Of a stretch of 63,760 bases of DNA, positions 30,001-43,589 are shown piece after piece. Where the stretch lies: NCBI GenBank assembly GCA_001586965.3, contig LUCW03001924.1:5001-68760 (forward strand), in the 5' to 3' direction. The translations under genes and the position numbers were made by a program. Every line of letters begins with the position of its first letter. The first letter of the stretch is position 1. Source of the DNA: Sphaeroforma sirkka (Eukaryota > Opisthokonta > Ichthyosporea > Ichthyophonida). The notes beneath the pieces were generated by a model. The model was not told the origin of the DNA. It saw only the letters and a program-made list of their open reading frames with translations, and did not search any database.

Positions 30001-32381
30001 TTGTGTACTATCTTCTCAAAGACAGACCGAGGCATAGATCGCAAATCACCATAGGCGATGATGTCATCATTGACTTTCTTAAAGAGGTTAGCTCCCAGAG
30101 TCTCCATCATCTGACAAATTAATAAATATTCGCCAGTATAGGTACGACCACCCATCCGAGTATTCATATGTGTCATATGAGCTAGAGCACCTCGAATAGT
30201 GGTATCGTTCGCAAAGAACTTGCGAGACTCTAGAAGTTCACGGTCACGTGCATCTTCAAAAAAAGGTGTTAAGTATATTATCACGCAACTGGTGCCAGGG
30301 TAGGGCTTTCCAGTTGGGCTCATGAGCCTTCAAGATAGTTCGCCATTCACCTGGCTCACAGAAATGAATAAAGGCATTCATCATCTGCTTATCCCTAAGG
30401 CTGGCAGACTCCTTAAGTTGGTCGAAGGCCTTCAGTGTCTCCACTGTACTCTCATTAGTAGAGAAATCGACCTCAGCCTGCGCGTTACCTAGCTGCTTTA
30501 TAAAGCTTGGTTCTAAGTGTTCACGAGGCTCATGCTCAGTGCTACGGGCTGCTAGTGCCAAGATGGTGTCTATTTCCTTTCTCTTGTTATCGATTAGATA
30601 GCGAATGTTATCCGCTTTCTATCGTCAAGGTCAGAGTCATTCAATAGACGGTCCTCAAGGACTTGCATACCAGAGCGTAATAGCCTGAGACGAGTATGTC
30701 TGGTTCTCACTTCCTCATCCTCAGGATTAGAGCGGGAACTCTCTAACGAGGTACTGGTGTAGCGATTGCCAAAATCGTGATTACCAGGGTTAGTTGGCAA
30801 ATGAGGGTCGATATTACGAGGATGGTAAGCCTCATCGAGTTCCATACGATCATATCCTCTGACAGGGTTAGGTTTGTCAAGAGGATGGTCGATGGTAGCA
30901 TCAGAGCTATAGAGATTAAATTTTGAAATATTATCTCTCGCCAGTGATAATTGGCTTAGTGGTAAACATACTGGCTGGTAAACCAGTAGGTCTCGGGTTC
31001 GAAACCCGGCCCGAATTTTTTTTTTTCTTCTTCGGTATAGGAAGAATATCAGCCAAGTGGGACACGATAGAGGGGTCCACAACTGCTGCTGCCGCTAGCT
31101 CCTTCAAGAGCGCTTCAGTGCGGTTCAATTGGCGTCGAGATTGAGAGGATCCAACCACTCGTTGTCGAGTTATGGCGTCCTCAGCTTCGGCCCCAAGATT
31201 TGAGCTGAATGGAATGGCTTCTCCATCGATGGCGAAACCGAAATTTTCGGACAGGTCCAATACTTCCTTTTCACGCCGGATTTGTGCTGGAGTGTCCTTT
31301 AGATGTGGAGTTATAATGCCCCCCGACATTCGTATCCACGAATTTTCCAGCCTTTCGACGTTTATCCCCAATATTTGACGGCACGTGGTCAGGGGGGGGC
31401 AAGCTGGGGTCCTGAGCTTCACTCCTAGGTGATACACGGACGCTGGCGAGCCTTTCCGCGGTAGTAGATACCTCTTCTTCCAAGGCTTTAGGATCCGACG
31501 AGTCATCCTCAGAATAATCCTCTGTACCAACCTCAGAATTTGCTTCCCCAACAGTATCCTCGGCAGGCTCAACTCCAGACAGGCTAGGTGTTTCCACAGG
31601 GATCTCAGGAACCTCGGCAGGCTTAGCAGGCTTAGAGCTAGCGGCTCCCTTGCCTTTAGAAGTACCCTTAGCCATAGTATTTGCTGGATAGTAAATCGAT
31701 GTCAGACAGTCTAGAAGCAGTACACTACTGTAACTACTATTTAACTGAAAAATATGTAAACTTTGATGGAAATTACTAGGTTTCAAACTATATTAAACTA
31801 AAATACAATTTAGTCAGTTAGGATTTAGCAGTGGTAGCTTGTGTAAGAATGATCGGGACTGCCTCTTGTTAAGAGCCTAAATATCCTCGATCACACAGGG
31901 CGTACCTCTAGCTGTTCTTTATTGAATAATTTTCACTAGAAGTACTAAGTGTTCATGACCACTTGCCTAATTTGTAAATAGACATAATAACGTAAGTCAC
32001 GTTAATACATTAGCTGATATAAATAAAGTTCCATCTGAAGAAAAGTTAAAAAAAAGAAAAAAAAGACTTATTGGATTTTGGAGATTGGCGGGAGGACCAA
32101 AATCTATAAGTAGTAGTTCGGAGATTATAAAATTTAGTTTATAATATCCTACATCTACTAATGTCTCAAATAGGTCCAAGTAGATGAGTCATACCAAATA
32201 CTCAGGCTATTGGAGCCATCAAAGTGAATTTAGAACACTTTGGAAATATTGGAAAAAGAGCTTGTACTAAATTATTTAAAATACAAATAAAAAACCAATG
32301 TAGTATCTCAATTGATCTTGATATTTTAGACTGACCGGAGGCCGTATTTCTACAAATGACAGTTGCGAAGATAAGCACTAA
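24011..32381 (+). CDS. Secreted cysteine-rich protein, two tandem 8-Cys domains, 3 exons
   Basis: Exons are 24011-24228, 24357-24530 and 32363-32381, giving 136 residues. Residues 1-24 form a signal peptide (MFASRKLLLLLVVAIMAIAA). Two homologous domains follow, each with the pattern LxCKD..I.CG.GQ.L..NRKCC, RYS, C, WSQEKCLASNCC. Both internal splices use GT-AG in the same phase. The codon spanning each junction gives the same motif (SNCCKSKG, SNCCEDKH), which supports the exon choice. The last exon has TAA at 32379-32381 and an AATAAA at about 32480. A 7.66 kb retrotransposon now fills intron 2, four bases before the acceptor AG, so splicing may be impaired. Function is unknown; a secreted disulfide-rich effector or wall-type protein is a guess. 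Confidence 0.75.
24694..25287 (-). repeat. Family-1 3' LTR (copy F)
   Basis: TGTAAACTTTG to ATTTCTACA, 594 bp. Compared with the right LTR, the differences seen are A-run lengths near 24990 and 25225 and one G in TTTTGGAGAT. Confidence 0.92.
25415..29624 (-). CDS. pol: Family-1 Pol polyprotein (copy F), with homopolymer frameshifts
   Basis: Order on the minus strand: aspartic protease (ALFDPGAEVSAIS, about 29500); RT (YLDDIVIF, about 28550); RNase H (VATDASDRAVGG, about 28095; KQELL). A Dam-like methylase follows (VDMFAAEHNK about 27650; NPPC about 27540; then DPWIRDLI). Integrase has an HHCC-type zinc region (YEHTY..CTDCEK, about 26750-26880), a core Asp in VIVDLVKL and the Glu in PQTQGANETRHRE (about 26400). 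The GPF module (about 26000), chromodomain-like region (about 25700-25850) and basic tail complete it. Frame changes near 28748 (A-run), 27975 (one extra A) and at other places in 26476-27160 interrupt the reading. With such young LTRs some may be base-calling errors. NPPC here versus NPPW in element G suggests Trp to Cys. Confidence 0.88.
29634..31675 (-). CDS. gag: Family-1 Gag (copy F), with homopolymer frameshifts
   Basis: Starts MAKGTSKGKG; the region before SSDPKALEEEV is intact (no TAG), and the eight-G run at about 31391 keeps frame. Frame changes occur in a G-run near 31318, a lost C near 30619, a C/G-run near 29880 and an extra C near 29672. All are run-length changes. The protein has an acidic/Lys-rich N-terminus, a central region with conserved RLRLLRSGMQVLEDRLLN, and a Cys/His-rich C-terminus. 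Stop at 29634. Pol starts ten bases further along the minus strand in another frame. Confidence 0.85.
30940..31026 (+). other. tRNA-like Pol III unit antisense to gag (copy F)
   Basis: A box TGGCTTAGTGG at 30952-30962; B box GGTTCGAAACC at 30996-31006, inside a well-paired T-arm (CGGG/CCCG); a T-run of about 11 at 31016. The anticodon-like arm is ACTGG-CTGGTAAA-CCAGT, with an eight-base loop. The 5' side cannot form an acceptor stem. On the other strand these bases encode gag residues SNPRPTGLPA. Confidence 0.65.
31755..32354 (-). repeat. Family-1 5' LTR (copy F)
   Basis: 600 bp, TGTAAACTTTG to ATTTCTACA. It supplies the bases now preceding the splice acceptor ATGACAG of the cysteine-rich gene. 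Confidence 0.92.
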
Positions 32382-33030
32382 ATGTGCGATGGGTCCTATG
32401 AGAGTGCAGCTGCTAGGAAGATGAAATTCCTATGAAGACTAACAGTCAGGATAGCTACTCGGGTAAAAGATTTTATACAAATAAAGTGTGATATTTTGAG
32501 TGACACGCACCAAATTTGATGCGTTTACTTTGATGACCATATTCGAATGCAAAAAGAGGTAGAGGTTGACCTTGATACCAAGATCAATTATTATGGATGG
32601 CAGTATTTATTCCTTTCGCTTAGCTGACGCTCTCGCATCAATGTGACTTAGCTACCGAATAATGCTGACATCGTTCATGAAACAAATTGATAAATCAAGA
32701 TAAAGTAATTTTTGACATAATCGAATTCTAAACAAAAATATGCGCAAAATATGAGATCATGCATCGATGATTTGTAATATTTTTTTTCTTGTATAGTAAT
32801 CTTAATCGAATGCTTTGAAAATGTACAACTATGGGCTTCCGAGACACTTGTGTACACTGTGAATTCTTCAAGTGCACTCGATGGAATATAATACAGCCGT
32901 CCTATTATATATATACACAAATATATATGCGTATGTATGTGTATGTATGTGTATATATATGTGTGTGTTTTCTCGTATTTATGACTAATATTATTGCTTC
33001 AATGCGCTTAAAAGTGAATAGTAAGTTCTC
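32382..33030. other. 3' UTR and AT-rich spacer after the cysteine-rich gene
   Basis: Contains AATAAAGTGTGATATTTTGAG at about 32480-32500, a likely poly(A) signal with a GT-rich downstream element. After that it is spacer with no gene seen. Confidence 0.5.
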
Positions 33031-35110
<2,080 letters not shown>

Positions 35111-36091
35111 CCAAGTGTTTTAGAGAGTGGATAACACATAAATAGTAATATCACTTCGGAATGAAGCAAATATAAAGCCATATTTAAATACACACAAAAC
35201 CATAACTTTCTGAAAATTGAACTTTCAGAAGGCGATGATAACCCCTTTTTGTATTTTATTTTTTATATATAAAACTACAAAAGTAAAATCTCTATATTTA
35301 AATATTTTTCACTAAAAATCCTGGTGGTGGCTGGCTAGTTATCTGTCCAATGAGATGTAAGCGATTATGTTCTTTTGTCGGCTTGATGGCGAGTCGGATA
35401 TTGTATTTACTATTTAAATACAAACTAAATATGTAAAATACTTGTAGTAATAAATACTGTCTGTAGACTCACTGGACCGCGGCACGGCGTTCAGCTTTTT
35501 TAATTTATACTCAGAGGCTTGGAGCTTCATAGGATATGCACAGTATATACGCATAGGCTTCCAGCTTTAGATTGAGTTTTACACATTTTAATAAAATATT
35601 CACGGTTCGGATATCTAAAGCCGATTTAACGCTTGAAGATAGGGTCAACTCCATCCCCAAGTTCGTACTATTCTATTCTAAAAAGTATAATCCTAGTAAA
35701 ATGTATATTTATTTATGATGCTTGTTTACGACCAAGTTTCGAGCATATCACGATGCATTTTCGCGGACAGAAATCCTTTGTCGCCTGCGAAATAGATTTG
35801 CGGATTTGCACTCCATCTTACACCGGTATGAGCGGCCGAACCCAACAACCTCTATTCGCGGAGTCATGCGGTAGACCTCTCATCGGGAGGGTGTTTTAAA
35901 ACCAATGGCGCATAGTTTTGTACCACGACGGAATTGACAAAGTAATAAACATAGCTATAAGCGAATAAAGTCCTACTAAGAGTACGTATACAAAACAATA
36001 AGCTCTTCTCGCAAATCCAACATAGCTCTGCTTCTCTACTCTCAATTACACAGTTTGTAGCAGTACTTGATATCCTTGGAATCACCACAGC
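35111..36091. other. Spacer, nothing recognised
   Basis: Mostly stop-rich frames. GC rises from about 35750. No exon with convincing splice sites or homology was found before 36092. Confidence 0.4.
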
Positions 36092-36298
36092 ATGTTGGCC
36101 ACACAACAAGTAGCACATCCCATCTCTGCTGGGGACGATGGTGAGGTCAGAGATAGTTTCACCGATGAATCTGCATTCGATCTGGACCTGGCATGCAATG
36201 AATCACGCACCTGGATGGAGGCAGTCTTGCAGGAGGCAATTCCCGGAAAGCAAGCCGTTGTTTCGTGAGAATCTGAAGGATGGCCAGCGTTTGTGTTG

Positions 36299-37230
36299 GT
36301 AAGTGATTGTGCGAATATGTACTAACGAGTGTTGTGTATATTGGTTGAGCAGAAAATATACCAACACTCGTGGGTTAGTTGTGAGATGTTCTTTCTCATG
36401 GCACTACTTCGTAGGTCGTGTTGATTAACGAGAACAAGGATAAATATATGTTGTTTTACTGCAGTCGTAGGTGCATACTGCGTGCATAAATTGTACTTCA
36501 GCATCAAGACACCACTGTTGCGTGAGAGAAGTAATGTGCTCATCAATAAAACTAGCAATCCTGAATACGTTCAGAGATTTGATATCTGTAATGAGATACC
36601 CTTGTCTTGTCATGGGTTTCAACGAGAACACTATTGTGGTAATCATATGCAAGCGTGACACAGAGGCTCTACTAGATAGTATAGGTCATGTACTCGTACG
36701 TATACCCAGGGAATACACCGTCACTAGTACACTGTGCAGATGATTGAAATGAATTGTCAACCCAAAAGCGAAGGTCGACAGACAGTGTGGCTTGGACGTT
36801 TGAATTGTCACTGGTAGTTGCACCTAGACACCTAAGGTTTATGTTCAGCTTCAGCGTTGGGTTAGTTTAACGACTCAATGCTTCATAATAGTCTGTACGA
36901 ACAGAGCACGCTTTGTGTAGGCGGACATACGCATTAGGGGACTTTCATTGTGCGCCATGACTGGTCGCATGAGTGATGTAGCGATATTAATGATGTAAAT
37001 TTTAATTCATGAGCACAAGTTTACAACCACAAACTGCAGTATTGTAACACAAGGCACGGTATATACCACAGTGTATGGGTTGGGCTCTGAATAATAGCTT
37101 TTAAGCTTATCTCTCGCACATGCTTAAGAACTATTTCTCAATCATTCAGGCATGACTGATTATTATATCTTGTTTATGCTCAAGCTCTCCGGAATAGTCA
37201 TCCGATACATACTGTCAGCATATATACAAA
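36299..37230 (+). other. Probable intron of the CH gene
   Basis: Begins with GTAAGT. No recognisable coding sequence until the next CH-like segment near 37280. Confidence 0.35.
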
Positions 37231-38995
37231 ATGCATGGTCTTACTTGCACCACACCCTAAGTTGGCAGTTTTGTCTTCCACTCTACCGACTGCAAAGTTT
37301 CATCAACTAATCAAGCCGCAGTCCGTTAAGAAACATCAACAAAATGAAAGTGCCTTTTGCTTGCTTCAGGAATTTAGCATACTTCACCACCCGCCTGTCG
37401 TCAAATCGGACTCAAGCACACCCAGCTATTCGTCGATACGGACCTATAGGAGGCCAATGAGAAGGTTATCTCCGGGTTGAAAGACGAAGAAATTGCCGCC
37501 AGCACCTTGGCAGCCGAAAAGGAGGATGATCGACAATTGCGCGACTTCTGCATTGCTATCTATTGACTGGGTTGTGCTGTGCGCGAAATGTCTGATTTCA
37601 AAGGACCGCAGCTTAGCTTGGCGGCCTTCGTAAAGCTTTCGTGCTCCAGGTATGGTTTATAAATAGATGGTTGTAAAATTTTGTATGGTTTCTAAATAGA
37701 TAAGTCATATATATATGGTGTGGTTTATAAATATATGGTTACACAATTTTGTATGGTTTATAAATAAATAGTTATGTAAATGTGGTGTGGTTTCTAGATA
37801 TATAGTGATGTTGAGTATTGTACTCCGTAGGCAGTAGTGATGTTAAGGTATTAGTCTAGAGATACAAAGTTTGGGTTATTCTCGTCGATATAAAGGAAGC
37901 CGTTCGAGTCTGTCACGACTTTACAGCTCATGTGATACTAACGGGAACCTTTCTACATTGGTTTAAAACACAAAGGTGCCAGGATAAGATCACAGAAGTA
38001 CAATACATCGCTGATGGACCTCGCAGCTTCTACACCAATTGCTTCAAGTGTGACACGTGCAGAAAGATACCCGCAGCCAACACTGACTACAAGTGGGATG
38101 GCCACATGGACAAACTCTTCTGTGCATCATGCCGCTGTGCCAAGTGCGAGGAAGGAGTCAACCCTGGAGGGCAAGTTACATATATCTATCTATATGTGTA
38201 TGTATGTATGTATGTATGTATGTATGTATCTGAGCAAACTTATCTGCGCGTCTGGCCATGAAAAACTTAGATTAAAATATCATACATAACTTGTCATTGG
38301 TGACTTTGCAATACCGATACGAAAAACACACTCTAACCTGATATTATTTAAAATGCCAAAGTATAATTTTTGTTTATCCCATATACTTCCCACATGTTTC
38401 GTTCGTGTCCATGCGACGCCGACGCTAACGCCAAAATCTGTCCCACCTGCGACCGAGAAAACCAGTGCAACCGCTGTAGCAATCTCTTGGGAGGTTCCAG
38501 TCAATGGTGTCAAGGATGCAGGGGGCAAGAAGTACTACCCAAAATGTGTGTGCTCGGATGGTGACTGCAATAAGCCCCTGGTCGGTATGTGGGAGGGTAT
38601 ATGTATATGTATTCGTATTGGTATGTGTTGGCATGTATGTATATTTATACACAAGTTTATATATGTGTATCGTGCTGTCAAAAGTGTCCACTGATCTGCC
38701 TCTCTTAAAAACTTAAACTCAATATGTGTAGTTCTGCGCCTCTAATTTTTATCAATATGCATACATACTAACTCGTACTTAATGTGTGTGTATAAATATG
38801 CACATACAGTGGGAATTGATGTGCATATATATATATGTAAATATATATGTATGTATCTTTAATATGCATCAATATAACTTACTATCAATTATAATAAGGA
38901 CAGCTTTGCACATACATGTAGAAAGAAGTCTCCATACACGAGATGTATTTACATGAACTGAGCTCAATCCCTGCGACCCTTCCTTCATAAATTCC

Positions 38996-39009
38996 TAAAC
39001 CCTAAAACC
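38996..39009 (+). repeat. Telomere-like AAACCCTAAAACC in LIM-gene intron
   Basis: Lies 24 bp before the acceptor of the exon starting at 39033. It has the same orientation as the 13-mers elsewhere. No uninterrupted copy is available here to tell whether sequence was lost. Confidence 0.6.
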
Positions 39010-40002
39010 GGAAAAGTTCTACTCTCCCGCAGGGGAAAAATATGTGTCTGATAACGAGGGCAAAAATACTGCCCTGACTGTGCACGTCAACGAGTTGAGT
39101 GTGGCAAATACACTGGCAGCACGCCCGCGGTTGTGAACGGCCACAGGTACTGTCCTGCTACCTGTGTGTGTCAGGACAAGTCGTGTGAATGACAGGTAGG
39201 TTTGTGTATGTGTTTGTAGACTTGGAGGTATGCGCCTGGACTGCGGTTTACGGTATCTGAGTAGATTATAATATCACAAATAGCTTGTGCAGTAGTGTCA
39301 ATGATAGATTAATAGTGTATGTGTGTATGTATGAATCCTTGATACACTTGTGACACGTCCGTTCTATTGCAAGTCACACGTACTGTCCCACCACCTGTAT
39401 GTTTCAGGATTAGTCATGTAGGATGAGTCATAACGTTGCGTGTTATATACCACCTGTGTGTGTCACGACTTACACGGAGGCGTGAGTGACAATTTTGTGT
39501 GTGGGAAGGTATTACACAGCTATAGTATGTATGTGGGAAAGCATGTCTATATCAGTGTAGCTATCTACGGCTGCCCCGTCACCTGTTCGGCCCATGCCGA
39601 CACCATGTCCAGACTATTCAGACACTCTCATTCCATACATCTACACTGCCTGCAGGTTCAAGGAGGTCGACGACCAACGGTTCTGTCCTGACTGCGTATG
39701 CCAACGCCCTGAGTGTGACCAAATCCCCGGAGACGCAGCTAAGACGGTCGATGGCAAAAAGTATTGTCCCGGCTGTGTGTGTGCGGATGAGGAGTGCGGA
39801 AAGCCCTTCATGAACAATCAGTTCAAAGAGGTCGATGGCGAGCGCTATTGTTCAGACTGCATGTGCCAGCGTCCAGGTATGTTCGAGGTTGCGTTGTGCT
39901 GTGTACATGAAGGCGCCAATAGCATACGTCAACACGAGCTGCAGGTATTGTCTAAGTGGTATCTGTGCTATTGAGAAATGTGACAAGGTATGTATACTTA
40001 GG

Positions 40003-40043
<41 letters not shown>

Positions 40044-40335
40044 TATGAATATGAATATGTTTGTATGTAGATGTATACGTACAAACGAAATACAAATTTA
40101 CTAATATCTATATAAAATACAGAAATATATATATATATATTTACTACATATATATATAAATTGACATACATATTATTCACTTGTTCTCAAATTCTCTTGT
40201 TATCGCCATTGACACATCCTCAGAGTGTGGTGCCCACCATGGACCCTCTTCTGCTGTGCTTAGTGGAAATATATACTGCCCTACCACTTGCGTCTGCGCC
40301 GATACCAGCTGCGGTAAACCCTTCGTGAACGATGA

Positions 40336-40966
40336 GTATGTCACGTGTATATGTGGTCTTCGTTATACTGTATACAGGATAAGTGCTACCTATGTGTTTA
40401 TGCACAAGTACACATGTACACGCATTATTCCCGTGCAAAATATCAAGTGCGATTCACATGTCTGATAAACATTCACAGCCACATGTGTTTATGTATGTGT
40501 TTATGTATGTGTATATGTACGTGTTTATATAAGTGTATATATTTGTGTATATATATGTGTAAATATGTGTGTATACGTGTGTGTAAAATATATGTGTATA
40601 TGTATGTGTACATGTAAGTGTATATGTAACATGGTGTGTTGAATACAAGTATATAAGGACAAGTGTGTCTATGTACAAATTATGTTTATGTACAAATTAC
40701 ATTATAGTCTGCATTCGTGAGTAACAAGCTGCTGTTTGGGTGTTACATGCACGTTTACAAGTACATGTACACGCAAAAAAAAATACGGCCTACACTTTGA
40801 TATTACATGTACACATGAGTACGACATGTGCAAATTTAACAAAATCCGTACGAGTCATTCCCATGCACATATGCTTAGGTACACGAGTACAAAATTGCAT
40901 TCAAGTATGAGCAAAATTGAAGAAACTGTATGAAAAGTTGTCACGATAGATAATCGGTACCTTTTA
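40336..40966. other. TGTA/TATG-rich spacer after the LIM gene
   Basis: Contains the putative last intron start GTATGT and stretches of TGTGTATA repeats. The exon needed to complete the LIM gene was not found. Confidence 0.4.
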
Positions 40967-41338
40967 TTATAAGCTTATCCCTCTTCGGCATCTTTCGAAG
41001 GTTGCGTGCTCGCTCACGCTGAGCCTCTTTCTTTGCGAAGAATTTGGCTCATTCGCAGACAAATTCTTGGCTTTTACTGCAGGACTACACGACCTGTTTG
41101 ATGGTACATGTTCTGGAATCCTCACCATGTACGATACCGTGGCCGCACCGTCTGTGTGTACGAGATCGTAGTCGGTTAATATTTCTTCGCCGACCTCGAT
41201 TTTGCGCATTGTGCACACAAACACCGACTTGAAGTGATGAAATCCCATGGCCCCGTCCGTTGCGTTCGAGCACGCAAGCTCAGTGTTGATATCGTGCTGT
41301 GATCGGCAGAGTTGATTACATGCACAAGTTCGAACCAT
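40967..41338 (-). pseudogene. SET-domain C-terminal fragment
   Basis: Minus strand reads CRSQHDINTELACSNATDG, then VFVCTMRKIEVGEEILTDYD. This resembles the end of a SET domain (Asn-containing strand followed by GEEI..DY, the substrate-binding tyrosine region). The N-terminal SET parts and a post-SET cysteine cluster were not seen. The last 45 residues are Ser/Arg-rich and unrelated. It may be one exon of a larger methyltransferase gene or a relic. Confidence 0.5.
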
Positions 41339-41344
41339 GGTGTA

Positions 41345-43140
41345 TGTGTAAGTGTATATTTAGATTTAATGCTCGTATTTGTATATGTATACGTATATGT
41401 GTGTGTATTAATTTAAATTTTAATATATGTGTGTATGCACATGTATATGTGCGTGTATCAATGTAAATTTTAATGTATATGTGTATGCATATGTATATGT
41501 GTGTGTATAAATGTAAATTTTAATGTATGTGTGTATGCATATGTATTTTTGACTGTATAAATGTAAAACTTTAATGTATAATAATATGCATGCATATGTA
41601 TATATATGTATTATATAAATGTAACCTTTTTTTAATGTATGTGTGTATGCTTATGTATTTTTGTCTGTATAAATGTAAAACTTCAATGTGTGTGTATGTA
41701 TGTAGATGTATTTTGTCTGTATAAATGTGAATCTTTAATGTATGTGTGTATGCATATGTGTGTGTGCGTATATAACGTAATTTTAATGTATATGTTTATG
41801 CATATGTATTTTTGTCTGTATAAATGTAAAACTTTAATGTATATGTGTATGCATATGTATATGTGAGTATATAAATGTAAAATTTTAATGTATGTGTGTA
41901 TGCTTATGTATTTTTTGTCTGTATATACATGTAAAAACTTCAATGTGTGTATATATATGTATGTGAATGTATTTTGTCTCTGTATAAATGTAAATCTTTA
42001 ATGTATGTGTGTATGCATATGCATATGTATGTATAATATAAATGTGTAGATTTTTAATAATGTATGTGTGTATGCATATGTATTTTTGTCTGTATAAATG
42101 TAAATCTTTAATGTATGTGTGCATGCATATGTATATGTGCGTGTATAAATGTAAATTTTAATGTATGTGTTTATGCATATGTATTTTTGTCTGTATAAAT
42201 GTAAATCTCAATGTATGCATGCATATGCATATGCATGTATATGTGCGTGTATAAATGTAAAATTTAATGTATGTGTGTATGCATATGTATTTTTTGTCTG
42301 TATATAAAATAATAAATCTTCAAATCTTCATGTGTATATGCATATGTATGCATATGTATGTGCGTGTATAAACGTAAATTTAAATGTGTGTGTATGCATA
42401 TATGTATTTTTGTCTGTATAAAAATGTAAATATTTAATGTATGTGTGTGTATGCATTTTTTTTTTGTCTGTATAAATGTAAATCCTTTTTAATGTATGTG
42501 TGTATGCATATGCATATGTATATGTAAATGTATAAACGTAATTTTAATGTATGTGTTTATGCATATGTATTTTTGTCTGTATAAATGTAAATCTTCAATG
42601 TATGTGTGTATGCATATGTATATGTGCGTGTATAAATGTAAATTTTAATGTATGTGTGTATGCTTATGTATTTTTGTCTGTATAAATGTAAATCTTCTGA
42701 TCGTGTGTATGTATGTATGTAAATGTATTTTTGTCTGTATAAATGTAAATCTTTAATGTGTGTATGTATGTATGTATGTAAATGTATTATATGTGTGTAT
42801 AAATGTAAATCTTTAATGTGTATATGTATGTATGTAAATGTATTTATGTGTGTATAAATGTAAATCTTTAATGTGTGTATGTATGTATGTAAATGTATTT
42901 ATGTGTGTATAAATGTAAATCTTTAATGTGTGTATGTATGTATGTAAATGTATATATGTGTGTATAAATGTAAATCTTTAATGTGTGTATGTATGTATGT
43001 AAATGTATTTATGTGTGTATAAATGTAAATCTTTTAATGTGTGTATGTATGTATGTAAATGTATTTATGTGTGTACAAATGTAAATCTTTAATGTGTGTA
43101 TGTATGTATGTAAATGTATTTATGTGTGTATAAAGATGTG
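41345..43140. repeat. 1.8 kb minisatellite of 50-60-bp units
   Basis: Units alternate TTTAATGTATGTGTGTATG, CATATGTATTTTTGTCTG and TATAAATGTAAATC. From about 42690 a more uniform unit (AATGTGTGTATGTATGTATG, TAAATGTATTTATGTGTG) takes over. The right-hand units are the most homogeneous, which points to the most recent expansion there. Confidence 0.9.
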
Positions 43141-43166
43141 TGTAATACCGATTAATGTTTCGATTA

Positions 43167-43458
43167 GAAGCCGACTGAGAAGCTGGGCTTGTGAGATTAT
43201 TTTGTAAAACAAAAGGCACTAAAGTCTCCAAAACTACTTAAAATTCAACTTAAAATTCAAAAAAGGATGGATTGGATTTTGGGACTGTGTCGGTGTTTTC
43301 CAAAAATTGACCGAGCGACTGGGACCTGTGTCCGAGTCTCTCGGTCAAAACACCAACACAGCCCCTACCCCTCGGTCAATTTTGGAAAACGTTTTTGTCC
43401 TACGGTCAGCTTTTTGTGTATTTTTTGATAACCAATCCAGTCTCTCAGTCGGCTTTTT
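43167..43458. mobile_element. Foldback / MITE-like element
   Basis: Outer inverted repeats GAAGCCGACTGAGAAGCTGG (43167-43186) and its near-complement at 43437-43458. Inner inverted repeats lie at 43294-43314 (TTTTCCAAAAATTGACCGAG) and 43371-43390. There is no coding capacity. No target duplication could be fixed, so the element type is open. Confidence 0.5.
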
Positions 43459-43589
43459 GTGGTGTCGTCCAATAATCTGGCCGACAAATTGGAGCCGTAC
43501 ACGGACAGCAAAAAATCTCTTGGGTTACTAACGAACTTTGATACGAACAATGGATGCGAGAAACTGTAAATTCAGGACAAAATACTTCA

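Larger units (their letters stand above)
24694..32354 (-). mobile_element. Complete family-1 Ty3/gypsy element (copy F), TSD AATG
   Basis: LTRs 24694-25287 and 31755-32354 enclose pol and gag on the minus strand. AATG occurs at 24690-24693 and 32355-32358. In the parts compared side by side, the two LTRs differ only in homopolymer lengths, which implies a very recent insertion. The polypurine tract lies beside the left LTR (minus strand of 25288-25300, GGGGGG core). It contains every domain of the family in order: gag, protease, RT, RNase H, Dam-like methylase, integrase, GPF module and chromodomain-like region. Confidence 0.93.
36092..40335 (+). pseudogene. CH-domain plus LIM-like repeat protein gene, probably damaged
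   Basis: Exon 36092-36298 encodes a calponin-homology start (RTWMEAVLQEAIPGK, then FRENLKDGQRLC) with one frame change at about 36255, and ends at GTAAGT. Next CH parts are at about 37280-37368 (HQLIKPQSVKKHQQNE) and 37500-37652 (RDFCIAIY, then an in-frame TGA, LGCAVREM). LIM-like modules follow at about 37990-38172 (CFKCDTCRKIP, FCASCRCAKC), about 38405-38583 and 39033-39190. The best-defined exons are 39656-39876 and 40224-40335 (GTATGT donors; the junction restores RPECGAHHG). The repeating module is VDGKKYCPGCVCADEECGKPF, which lacks the central HxxC of standard LIM domains. CH+LIM proteins are usually actin-associated. The frame changes and stop suggest a pseudogene or sequence errors. 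Confidence 0.6.

Noticed and set aside
30940..31026. Genuine tRNA gene
   Set aside because: No 5' acceptor pairing and an eight-base anticodon loop; kept only as tRNA-like.
36425..36743. Overlapping 78-90-codon frames on both strands
   Set aside because: Lies in the likely CH-gene intron; no homology and both strands equally open.
41639..42124. Open frames in the TGTA minisatellite
   Set aside because: They follow the repeat on both strands and change with unit number.
43167..43458. Autonomous DNA transposon
   Set aside because: Inverted repeats only; no transposase sequence and no clear target duplication.
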